From Beroe forskalii (taxonomy: Eukaryota; Ctenophora; Nuda; Beroida; Beroidae), in NCBI GenBank assembly GCA_011033025.1, contig WFMF01000036.1, positions 434,001 through 498,000 of the forward strand: a stretch of 64,000 bases of DNA, written 5' to 3'. The position numbers and the translations under genes are program-made. Positions 10,501 to 20,767 of the stretch are shown in pieces. Numbering within the stretch: the first letter of the stretch is position 1; the number at the start of each line of letters is the position of its first letter. Under the pieces are notes generated by a model that was not told the DNA's origin, did no database searches, and was given only the letters and a program-made list of their open reading frames with translations.

Positions 10501-13500
10501 AAATTTGGATTATCTTGGTACTAACCCTGATGAATAACTCTAACCCACCTTGATCCTAACCCCAACCCTTGTTTTTATGTTTTTATTCTAACCCTCACCC
10601 ACCTTGCTTTTATTCTAACCCTCACCCACCTTGCTTTTATTCTAACCCTCACCCACCTTGCTTTTATTCTAACCCTCACCCACCTGGGTCCCACTTCGTC
10701 CTCACTGTCGCTGTACTCCTCGTATTCGGAACTGTCCTCCTCACTTCCCTGTTCCTCCTCCTCCTCCACGTCTAACAAGTCCTTCTCAGCTTCCTGGCGC
10801 TCCTTGGCTCGTTCCAACACCAGCTTCCGCCTTCGCTCAACCTGGAAAAGCGGAGGTGTCAAAGTGGAGTGGTGTCAGGATGGAACGGTGTCAAGGTAAA
10901 TAGGTAATGTAGTTCCAAGGGGAAGTGGTGTCAAAGAAAAAGATTAAGTGATGTCAGCGATAAGTGGTATCAAAGAAAGCTGCTAAATTAGTAAATTGCA
11001 GCCAGGAAAATAAAATAGTAGATTTACAAAAGAAGTGCCATGCAAACTGTTGTCACCATGACATGTTAATTGTTGTCAACATGGCAAATAAACTGTTGCC
11101 ACCATAATACTTTAACCTGACACCAGGGGTATGGTGGCCGAGGTGGCTAATGGCATTTTTTAAGCAATTTTTATTGTAATCAAAGTAAAATCAACCTAAA
11201 ATCAAACAAAAATAAAAATAAAACCAAAATGAAATGAAAATAGAATGAAAATGAAATAAAAATGACATGAAAATTTTAAAAAATCAAAATGAAAATAAAA
11301 TACAATCAAAGTAAAACCAAAATTAAATCAAAATAAAAATCAAAATAAAACCAAAGTATAATAGAAATAAAACCATTTTAAAATGAAAACAAAATGAAAA
11401 CGAAATGAAAACGAAATGAAAACGAAATGAAAACGAAATGAAAATGAAAGTAAAATCAAAATAAAATCAAAATAAAACCAGAATAAAACCAAAGTAAAAC
11501 CAAAGTAAAATAAAACCATTTTAAAATGAAAATAAAATAAAATAAAATGAAAACGAAATGAAAATGAAAGTAAAATCAAAATAAAATCAAAATAAAACTA
11601 AAGTAAAATAAAAAAAAAATAAAACCATTTAATAATTTAAAAAAAAACCAAAGTAAATTTAAGAAAAAAAAAAAAAAAAAAAAATGAAAAAATTTCGAAA
11701 AAATTTCGAAAAAAATCGCTCATGGCCGAGGTGGCTAATCTAGAATCTACAGCGCGCGCTGTATGAAAATTCGTGCGCAACAAAAGTTATGTTAAAGGAG
11801 TCCGCGCTCACTGACCCATATCTCAAGATCCACAAATAGTAGAGACATGATCGAGGTCATGTTTTGTTCATCTAAGGCAGGAGTAGGTAATTGGCTATAA
11901 GAGAAGTTCTGATGACGTCATTATGATGTCATTATGACGTCATCAACTTAGCGAAATTTTCTTGCTTGTTTAGCGAAAATAGGTCATCTTTGTGCGCATT
12001 TTTGACCAAGAAGGAATGGAGATAGCTCAGAAATGTTGAAAAATCGTTAGTTGGAAATTTAAAGAGCTTTCAGAAAATCATACGGATCATTGGGCTATCT
12101 CGATTTTTCATCGAGATATACGCGATTTTCTAAGGCACGGTGAAAAATCGATTTTGAAGTTTTAGAAGAAAACTTAAACGAGTGACATGTCAAAACTTAC
12201 GACTTATCATGAGCTGAGACCGGCCAAAGTATGTTGGGCTAAGGCGAAATTGTATAGTAGGCTATGTGAGAAATCGATTTGAGCCAATTTTGGTGCTGTG
12301 ATGACGTCATCAAAATCGCTTAAAAACACTAAAACAGTAAAACAACGTATTTTGCGATAGATTGTTATTTTGCGCTACTTTGAACATCTCTTACTCAGAG
12401 AGTTTTCATTGTATTATGTTTTACTTCAATACATTGCTTGTAGACCTCAAGATTCAGCTATAAAACGAGTTCCGTGGTGAACGGCCGAAAAATGTTGCCA
12501 TGGGAAGCCTCCAAAGATTGACCGCTAAATTATTGAGATTACATCTATGACGAAAATTTGCACTGTAGCCAGCTATTCTGTGATACGATGGTGAACTAAT
12601 GTCTTATAATGGTTTTCATATTTCTCGCAGTGATTTGGGAGGGAAATATAAGATGAAATTATGAATCAAACTAAAATTTTATTCTTCTCGACTCAATCAA
12701 TTCATATGCAATACTGTACATCACTACATAAATCTTAGTCATATATTAAGTATCCGACTCATGAGAGAAGTATGGGTCTGTTTTAATCCTGTCAAAAAAG
12801 TGTCAAATCTTTATTTGAAGCACGTGAATTCTCGTGGACGTTTTGTAGAAATTACGGGATTTAAAGAAACTGGTATTTATACGTGATTTTCGACTTGATA
12901 ACATTGAAACAACTTCAAATACGATAAATTTATGTGAAATTGAAGCCAGTTGCTGTTTTCAGCACGTGAGTTCACGTCAATGAGTTGTAGAAATTAAGAA
13001 ATACGTCAATTTTGTAAACGGTCCCATGGGCAAATTTAGACGCTTATTTCATTGACTTACCATATTCAACCATAGTAATAACGTCGTTCTCAACCGCCTA
13101 TTATAACTATGGTGCAAACAACAGAGTTTCACCAAATGTAAATTCGCTTATTTCAACCCATTTCCTTTCATCGTTTTCTATCTCGTTTTCAAGTTTCGTT
13201 CCGGGGATATGTATATAGGACCTCCATAACCGACATTTTGGACGGTTTTCGTGGTAACCCCCTGCTTAAATGCTTAATTAGGTGTGGCCAGTCCATTTTG
13301 TCACATCGATTTTTCTGTTCGGACGAACATTACTAAGCCTCGTGCAGTCCGAAACAACGTTATTCTTACTTGAAATTATAAAAATTGACATAATTCTTTA
13401 TTTCTACAACTCATTGACGTGAACTCACGTACTGAAAAACAGCAACTGGCTTCAATTTCACATACCTTTATCGTATTTGAACTTGTTTCAATGTAATCAA

Positions 13501-16500
13501 GTCGAAATTCACGTGTAAATACCAGTTTCTTTAAATACCGTAATTTCTACAAAATGTCCACGAGAATTCACGTCCTTCATAATTTCATCTTATATTTCCC
13601 TCCCAAATCACTGCGAGAAATATGAAAACCATTATTAGACATTAGTTCACCATCGTATCACAGAATAGCTGGCTACAGTACAAATTTTCATCATAGATGT
13701 AATCTCAATAATTTAGCGGTCAATCTTTGGAGACTTCCCATGGCAACATTTTTCGGCCGTTCACCACGGAACTCGTTGTATAGCTAAATCTCGAGGTCTA
13801 CAAGCAATGTATTGAAGTAAAACATAATACAATGAAAACTCTCTGAGTAAGAGATGTTCAAAGTAGCGCAAAATAACAATCTATCGCAAAATACGTTGTT
13901 TTACTGTTTTAGTGTTTTTAAGCGATTTTGATGACGTCATCACAGCACCAAAATTGGCTCAAATCGATTTCCCACACAGCCTACTATACAATTTCGCCTT
14001 AGCCCAACATACTTGGGCCGGTCTCAGCTCATGGTAAGTCGTAAGTTTTGACATGTCACTCGTTTAAGTTTTCTTCTAAAACTTCAAAATCGATTTTTCA
14101 CCGTGCCTTAGAAAATCGCGTATATCTCGATGAAAAATCGAGATAGCCCAATGATCCGTATGATTTTCTGAAAGCTCTTTAAATTTCCAACCAACGATTT
14201 TTCAACATTTCTGAGCTATCTCCATTCCTTCTTGGTCAAAAATGCGCACAAAGATGACCTATTTTCGCTAAACAAGCAAGAAAAATTTCGCTAAGTTGAT
14301 GACGTCATAATGACATCATAATGACGTCATCAGAACTCTCTTATAGCCAATTACCTACTCCTGCCTTAGATGAACAAAACATGACCTCGATCATGTCTCT
14401 ACTATTTGTGGATCTTGAGATATGGGTCAGTGAGCGCGGACTCCTTTAACATAACTTTTGTTGCGCACGAATTTTCATACAGCGCGCGCTGTAGATTCTA
14501 GATTAGCCACCTCGGCCATGAGCGATTTTTTTCAAAATTTTTTCGAAATTTTTTCATTTTTTTTTTTTTTTTTTTTTTCTTAAATTTTCTTAAATTTACT
14601 CCAGTAGCCCAGGCAAAGTCAGTGTGCAACATTCGAGTGGACAAAGTTGCTCAACGGTTTTTGGTACTTCCAACTGTGCTTTATCGAAAAAATTCACTGC
14701 CCTTCCGTGAATCGACGTCATGGGTGGTGCTACGGCCACGCCCATTTTTCGCATGTTTAAACGGCTGTAACTCCGGTTCCTTTTGGAGTTGGGAGCAAAC
14801 GTTCCACCTTAAAATGACCGCAATGGACACATTATGCCAGGCGGATGATGGTTTTGAAGCCCTCAGACCTTTCGTTTTCGAGTTACAGCCGAAAAACTGA
14901 TTTTTTCGTCACCCGCGCACCAACGCAAGGTAAAAATCGTAACTTTCGTTCCTTTTGGAGTTCAGCATGAAACAACCAGGTTAAAATGACCGTTATCACC
15001 CAATGTTGGGGGGAAGATGATGGTTTTGAAGCCTTACAGCCTTCTATTTTGTAAAAAGTGCACAAAAATAGGGATTTAAAAGCAGTTACAAAACCATCGG
15101 ACCTTATCGAAACTATATCATTTTTCTCCACATACTCCAGGATGTAAGGTCCATCCGTTAGCAACGGTTACTAGCCCTTCAGATCATGTAGAATCGATGT
15201 AGCTTTATCATGACATCTGATCTTGATGGCGATCTTGAAGTCCATATTAACCACGCCATTTTTAAGGCTTGATATTTCATAGCTCAGGAAAGTTATAGGA
15301 CATAGAGACTTTGTTTTGGACACCAACTAAGCGCAAAGGCCATGTTTGTATACAACTTGTTCCTTAGCATATGCTTTAAAATGCTCAGGAAGAGACTTAT
15401 GGGCGAAGAACTGATTTTCGGGGCACCAGCAGGACATAGCTGAGTAGATTTTTGTAAATTGGCCCAGGAAAGTCATTGACACTTCGTTTTGGGTGCAAAT
15501 GAATTGTAATATCCATGTTTATGTACAACTCGTTAAATGTTAATAAACATTATATTATACCCTAAAATGTTCAGCAAGAGAGTTATGGGCTTATGGGCTA
15601 AAAAACTGATATTTCGATTGGGGTCCAGAGGGCAAAGTGGAGGCGATTATTGTACCTTAGCCCAGGGAGATCATAGAGACTTCGCTTTGGGTGCACTGCA
15701 CAAATGGAGTGCAATGGTCATGTTTATTCTTTTATTACAACTCGCTCCTTTGCTAATAAACATAAGCCCTAAAATAGTAAAATGGTCAGGAAGGGAGCAA
15801 TGGGCAAAAAATGATATTTGGGCACCTGTGATGCATATCACCTTCCTATTGTACCCCTTTTCCACTTGCAATGGGGACCCAATTAGACCACCAGCTGCTG
15901 TAGGCAGCCTGTGGTCTAATCTACTATTGAGTTTGAGTTTGGTGTAGTGGGGGTATTTTTATCTACATACCTACTACAGTACAAAGGTGCTGCAATATGT
16001 TCAACCATGTCTCTATAGATCATATGTCTCTAGAGATCATATAGATCTCTATGTAGATCTGGAATGTTTCTCAAGAGGCTTCCAAGTTGAGGATGATCAA
16101 GGCAAGAATTGATCGGCAAACAAGTGACTTAACATCGATTTCGTGAGGGTTGTTGCCTTTTTATTCATTGGGTTTTTTTAAAAATAGCAGCTTCCGAGTC
16201 AAGGGTGATCATAGAAGAAGGATCCCAGGTTGTGCATAATCACATACCGCTCCCTACGCCTTTGGAGGGACATCAGACCAAGCCTGTTCAACATTTCCCA
16301 GAAGGATATCCAATGATGTTGCTATGTTGCATGTAAAAGCTCATCCAGTTTCTTCATGGCTAAGATAGGCACTTCCCAGTAGTGCATCCATTTATGATGT
16401 GCAGCGTGTAAAACTTTTATTTGGTCTTAAAAAGTAAAAGAAGAGAAATGGCCATCTTTATCTAGAAATTATTTTTAAAAAATCATATGTATAAGTATAA

Positions 16501-19500
16501 ACATGGCTAGCGGGCTTCTTATACTCTTATTAAAGACCAATACGAAGTCTCTATGTAGGCAGCAACCCTTTCAAAATCACAGTTCAATCACTCATTTGCC
16601 GTCCTTCGTCAGAGTTTGTGGAATGCTGTTCTAAAAGACAATTATGTCCTCCATCCTTCGAGGCATTCAAATCAAGACTGACATCCAACCTTCAACCTTG
16701 ATCACCCTCAACTTGGAAGCCTCTTGGAAGCCTCTTGATCTACTTAAAGTTCTAGCTACACTTCACCAAACTCAAACTCAATACTAGATTTGGCCACGGG
16801 CTGCATACAGCAGGTGCAATCGGACAAGGGGTACAATAGAGCAATAGGAAGGTTCTATGCATCACAGTTGCCCAAATATCAGTTTTTGCCCATAACTCCC
16901 TTCCTGATTTCCTGACCATTTTAGGGGATATGTTTATTAGCAAAGTATGAAGTTGTAATAAAAGAATAAACATGGCCATTGCACTCTGTTTGTGCAGTGC
17001 GCCCAAAGCAAAGTCTCTATGATCTCCCTGGGCTAAGGTACAAAAATAGAATAATCAGTAATCACCTCCACTTTGCCTTGTAGACACCCATAGAAATATC
17101 AGTTTTTTCGCCCATAACCCTTTTGCTGAACATGTTAGGGGACAATATAATGTTTATTATCATTTAACAATTTGTACATAAATATGGCTATTACAATTCA
17201 TTTGCACCCAAAACGAAGTGTCAACGATTTTCCTGGGCCAATATACAAAAATCTACTCTGCTATGTCCTGCTGGTGCCCCGAAAATCAGTTCTTTGCACA
17301 TACTGTAAATCTCTTCCTAAGCATTTTATTAAAGCATATAATGCTAAGGAACAAGTTGTATACAAACATGGCCTTTGCGCTTCGTTGATGTCCAAGTCTC
17401 TACGTCCTATAAACTTCCTGAGCTAAGATATGAAATATCAAGCCTGCGCGTGACCTTAAAAAGGGCGTGGTTAATATGGACTTCAAGATCGTCATCAAGA
17501 TCAGATGTCATGATAAAGCTACATCGATTCTGCATGATCTGAAGGGCTAGTAACCGTTGCTAACGGATGGACCTTACATCCTGGAGTATGTGGAGAAAAA
17601 AATGATATAGTTTCGATAAGGTCCGATGGCTTTGTAACTGCTTTTAAATCCCTATTTTTGTGCACTTTCTACAAAATAGAAGGTTGTAAGGCTTCAAAAC
17701 CATCATCTTCCCCCCAACATTGGGTGATAGCGGTCATTTTAACCTGGTTGTTTCATGCTGAACTCCAAAAGGAACGAAAGTTACGATTTTAACCTTGTGT
17801 TGGCACGCAGGTGACGAAAAAATCAGTTTTTTGGCTGTAACTCGAAAACGAAAGGTCTGAGGGCTTCAAAACCATCATCCGCCTAGCATAATGTGTCCAT
17901 TGCGGTCATTTTAAGGTGGAACGTTTGCTCCCAACTCCAAAAGGAACCGGAGTTACAGCCGTTTAAACATGCGAAAAATGGGCGTGGCCGTAGCACCACC
18001 CATGACGTCGATTCACGGAAGGGCAGTGAATTTTTTCGATAAAGCACAGTTGGAAGTACCAAAAACCGTTGAGCAACTTTGTCCACTCGAATGTTGCATA
18101 CTGACTTTGCCTGGTTTACTTTTATTTTGTTTTATTTTGATTTTACTTTCATTTTCATTTCGTTTTCATTTTATTTTATTTTATTTTCATTTTAAAATGG
18201 TTTTATTTTACTTTGGTTTTACTTTGGTTTTATTCTGGTTTTATTTTGATTTTATTTTGATTTTATTTTGATTTTACTTTTATTTTGATTTTACTTTCAT
18301 TTTCATTTCGTTTTCATTTCGTTTTCATTTTGTTTTCATTTTAAAATGGTTTTATTTCTATTATACTTTGGTTTTATTTTGATTTTTATTTTGATTTAAT
18401 TTTGGTTTTACTTTGATTGTATTTTATTTTCATTTTCATTTTGATTTTTTAAAATTTTCATGTCATTTTTATTTCATTTTCATTCTATTTTCATTTCATT
18501 TTGGTTTTATTTTTATTTTTGTTTGATTTTAGGTTGATTTTACTTTGATTACAATAAAAATTGCTTAAAAAATGCCATTAGCCACCTCGGCCACCATACA
18601 GGGGTTCCCTTACCTCGTCATCTTCTAGCTCTGCTTCGCTGTCAGACGAGTGTTTACCCTCACTCCCATCCTCGCTCTCTGCATCGGACACTTCACCTCC
18701 GATAATCTCAGGTTTTATAATCTCCCGCTCCCTTCCTGAACACAAGGAAATGTTTTCTTCAAAATATATCATTCATTTCTCTCATAATTGCGGACCCATG
18801 TTCCCTATTACGAACCATGCCGCATATTTCGGACCCATGCCCCCTATAACGACCCATGCCTCCTATTTTGGACCCTTGCCCAATTTTTCGGATCCTTGAG
18901 TCCTTGCCCCATATTTCGGGCCCATGCCTAGCCCCCTATTGTTGACCCACCTCTGCTGGTTTCCCCACCCTGCCTCTCTCTCATCCGCTCCAGTCTCCTA
19001 TCCTTGACAGAGCTCTCCTGTACCCGTGTCACGTGATCTGATGGGTCCCCCATCTCATCGGGGGGCTTGCCTGGTCCTGCGGGGAGGGAATGGGGTGTTT
19101 AGTGGGGTATGAATATTTTAATATTGAGTAGTATTGAGTAGTATTGAGTAGTATTGAGTAGTATTGAGTATTGAGTATTCAACAAAGTCCAATGAAGCGG
19201 TACTTCTAGCTCATCGTTCCTACTTCCTATTCCAAGACCCAAGTACATCATATTTTCTATCATTAATCTAAAATATTCCAATCATCATTCTGAATTTTCT
19301 ATTATTAATTTAAAATATCCCAATCATCATTCTGACTTGTGTGTAATTCGTACCAAGTGATGATTGCAATCATTGAAGGTTGATATCTATGAATCTATGC
19401 ACTACAGTAGGGTCTCAGCGCAATGAATTGTCAAATTGTAAGATTCTGGTAAGATTCTGTGATAAACTTCAGTACATTGAGGACCTTGCTCATGACATAC

Positions 19501-20670
19501 CGACTTTCAGCACAGCTCAATGTTTGCAAGGTGAATGGTCAAATGACCTACATCTCAAGCACTCACACTAGGTACGGTCTCATTGAACCTTGAATACTGA
19601 ATGATTCACGCCTGATTATCACCTATTAAGGTATTATGAAGGCCGGTCTTTTGACAAATCTACACTATTGTGATAAGAGAGCTCACTCTTACAACACATG
19701 CAAATCGTTGGGAGATGTAGGCATAGGAAATCATTATCATGGATTGCATAATTTAGCATATATGATGGGGGCAATTTCGTTCATAAAACCGTTATGTGGC
19801 TATATGGATTGCTCGTAAATACTGCAACTATAGCCAAACACTCAGTTTGATTTTGTAATTTGCGGATTAACTTATTTTCATGAAAATTTTAATCTACACT
19901 TTCGCAACAAAATTAAACGGCTTTCTAAGGAGGTTACAATTTACAAGCACACATCATCATCATTTCTCAAATTTTATTGTACAAAATAGTGCTGTAACTG
20001 TGAGTAAAGTAGATACATTAGCACGAAAAATAATTTTATGCAAGTACCTTAAATTTTTGTGCAGAAATCTTTACTGTTATCTAAAGTTTTTAATTAGATT
20101 TTGAATGAACCATAAGCAGAAAATAGCTTTCAAGTTTGTGCATGCATCTGGGTGGACCAAGAATATCAAGCTATGGTGAATACCTGCGTTGTCGTTGTAG
20201 AACACAGGTTCATCATCCTCGTCACTGCTCTCCTGAGCATAGTCAGGTCGCTTACCGCACACATACCTGGTTTGAATAGGGGTCACGTGATAGAAATACT
20301 TAGGTCATGTGATAGAAATATTTAGGTCATGTGATAGAAATACCTGGGCCGCGTGATAAGAAATACCTGGGTCGCGGGAATATGGAAGAATTTAAAAGCG
20401 AAACTCAAACTTTGATTTTTGTTGTCTTATGTCCGTGGATTGGATCAATAATTTCACAAGAGTCCAGATATAAGAGCCTGTTATAAAGTGACGAGCGATA
20501 TCACCCCAATTGATATTTGCCTACCTCTGGACCTTGACTTTGGTCATGGTGACCTCTCCTTTGTCGTTTATCTCAGGGATAGCCCCAGCAGTGCTCATCA
20601 CCCCCTGGGGACCAGGGTTCCGGTAGTCGTGAGCATAATACTCGTGCAGGTCAAAGTCCATAGCAGACAT
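7514..20670 (-). CDS. MFAP1: Microfibrillar-associated protein 1 (spliceosome B-complex protein), 9 exons
   Basis: Nuclear pre-mRNA splicing factor. Exons, in transcript order: 20670-20525, 20266-20184, 19076-18951, 18735-18614, 10841-10684, 10165-10078, 8619-8499, 8239-8142, 7918-7514. They sum to 1347 nt, giving 448 residues plus stop (human is 439). Every junction is GT-AG and phases agree. Matches to MFAP1: STAGAIPEINDKGEVTMTKV, GKRPDYAQESSDEDD, acidic YEEYSDSEDE, LKPVFVRKSDRVTLQERDA, EEEYEAWKVREL, and the C-terminus KYYHRGAF...THLLDQDTT. An N-terminal addition (MSAMDFDLHEYYAHDYRNPG) precedes the usual start. The last acceptor (gtctcgag/tta) is weak and chosen by frame. Intron 4 carries the 7.5-kb foldback, and the exon 5 donor lies in a 27-bp repeat array. 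Identity is very sure; exon 9's left edge is the least certain. Confidence 0.95.
8770..9135. mobile_element. Hairpin-module element, copy 1
   Basis: The outer inverted repeat gaccgtatacc / ggtatacggttac encloses two small hairpins, at 8800-8841 and 8841-8872. Each is an inverted flank around a GAGGCG...GCCGAG core. The distal half (tctgacgaccctcgtc, then gtgctccttataaaatca) is shared with copy 2 at 9180-9497. Family unknown. Confidence 0.55.
9180..9497. mobile_element. Hairpin-module element, copy 2
   Basis: Shares its distal half with copy 1. Its hairpin at 9200-9265 is gtgttatatcgaaaattatc paired with gacaattttcgatatcac around gaggcgtcagccgag. An outer pair, ttaacaaac / gtttgttaa, surrounds it. 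Confidence 0.5.
10575..10683. repeat. 27-bp tandem array carrying repeated MFAP1 splice donors
   Basis: Four units abut the end of MFAP1 exon 5. On the gene's strand each unit begins GTGGGTGAGG. The GT dinucleotides fall at 10683, 10656, 10629 and 10602, exactly 27 bases apart. The upstream context of copies 2-4 (caag/gtgggt) is as good a donor as the first (ccag/gtgggt). The unit is nine codons with no stop (WVRVRIKAR), so each later donor would lengthen exon 5 in frame. Confidence 0.85.
11650..14601. mobile_element. Inner foldback element inserted in the left arm of the giant foldback
   Basis: The arms 11650 to about 13010 and about 13385-14601 pair closely. Examples: the acagcgcgcgctgt block at 11748 and 14480, and the gacgtcatcaaaatcgctta block at 12303 and its complement near 13920. 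A spacer of about 370 bases separates them. It shares the 16-mer GGCCGAGGTGGCTAAT with the outer ends (11136, 11724, and complements at 14502 and 18577), so the two are related. The outer right arm has no matching insert, so this one came later. It has no ORF of note. Confidence 0.85.
16110..16690 (+). mobile_element. LINE 3'-end remnant in the spacer of the giant foldback
   Basis: The unpaired spacer includes, near 16560-16700, a decayed reading with FAVLRQSLWNAV, then in another frame PSFEAFKSRLTSNLQP and a stop. This is the ending typical of non-LTR retrotransposon ORF2 proteins (RxWNxLP ... FKxxL). Only the C-terminal end remains, with a frame change between the two motifs. The clade cannot be assigned. 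Confidence 0.5.
19120..19172. repeat. 10-bp tandem repeat (gtattgagta)n
   Basis: Five units in MFAP1 intron 2. A simple microsatellite-like run. Confidence 0.9.
19173..20183. other. MFAP1 intron 2, otherwise empty
   Basis: AT-rich, with no repeat structure or coding pattern I can support. The small ORFs at 19380, 19636 and 19880 lack any recognisable feature. Confidence 0.6.
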
Positions 20671-20767
20671 GACGGAGCCGGGTTATTCTATAGCGTATTC
20701 GAGGGTTAAGTCAAAATAAGTGAAGGGGAAAAACTCTAAAGAGGATTATTAAGAGTGATTCATGAGT

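Larger units (their letters stand above)
11131..18598. mobile_element. Giant foldback element, about 7.5 kb, in MFAP1 intron 4
   Basis: The two ends are long inverted repeats. The left begins ATGGTGGCCGAGGTGGCTAA and the right ends with its complement. The left arm is 11131-11649 plus 14602 to about 16110, split by a second foldback. The right arm is about 16680-18598. Arms are nearly identical: over some 220 bases from the gtggacaaagttgctcaac mark I see one mismatch. CAGGGG (caggggt with one more base) flanks both sides, at 11124-11129 and 18599-18604, a likely target duplication. The outer part of each arm is A-rich (left) or T-rich (right) simple sequence. No transposase ORF is present; the ORFs in the arms are mirror images of each other. 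Family not recognised. Confidence 0.9.

Noticed and set aside
14622-18271. Mirror-image ORFs in the foldback arms (14622, 14883, 15537, 16752, 17172, 17883, 17969)
   Set aside because: They are the same sequences read from the two arms, with no domain or transposase motif; long open frames arise easily in repeats.
11131-18598. Assigning the giant foldback to a large virus-like DNA transposon family because of its long terminal inverted repeats
   Set aside because: There is no polymerase, integrase or capsid reading, and the ends do not match such families; it is left as an unclassified foldback.
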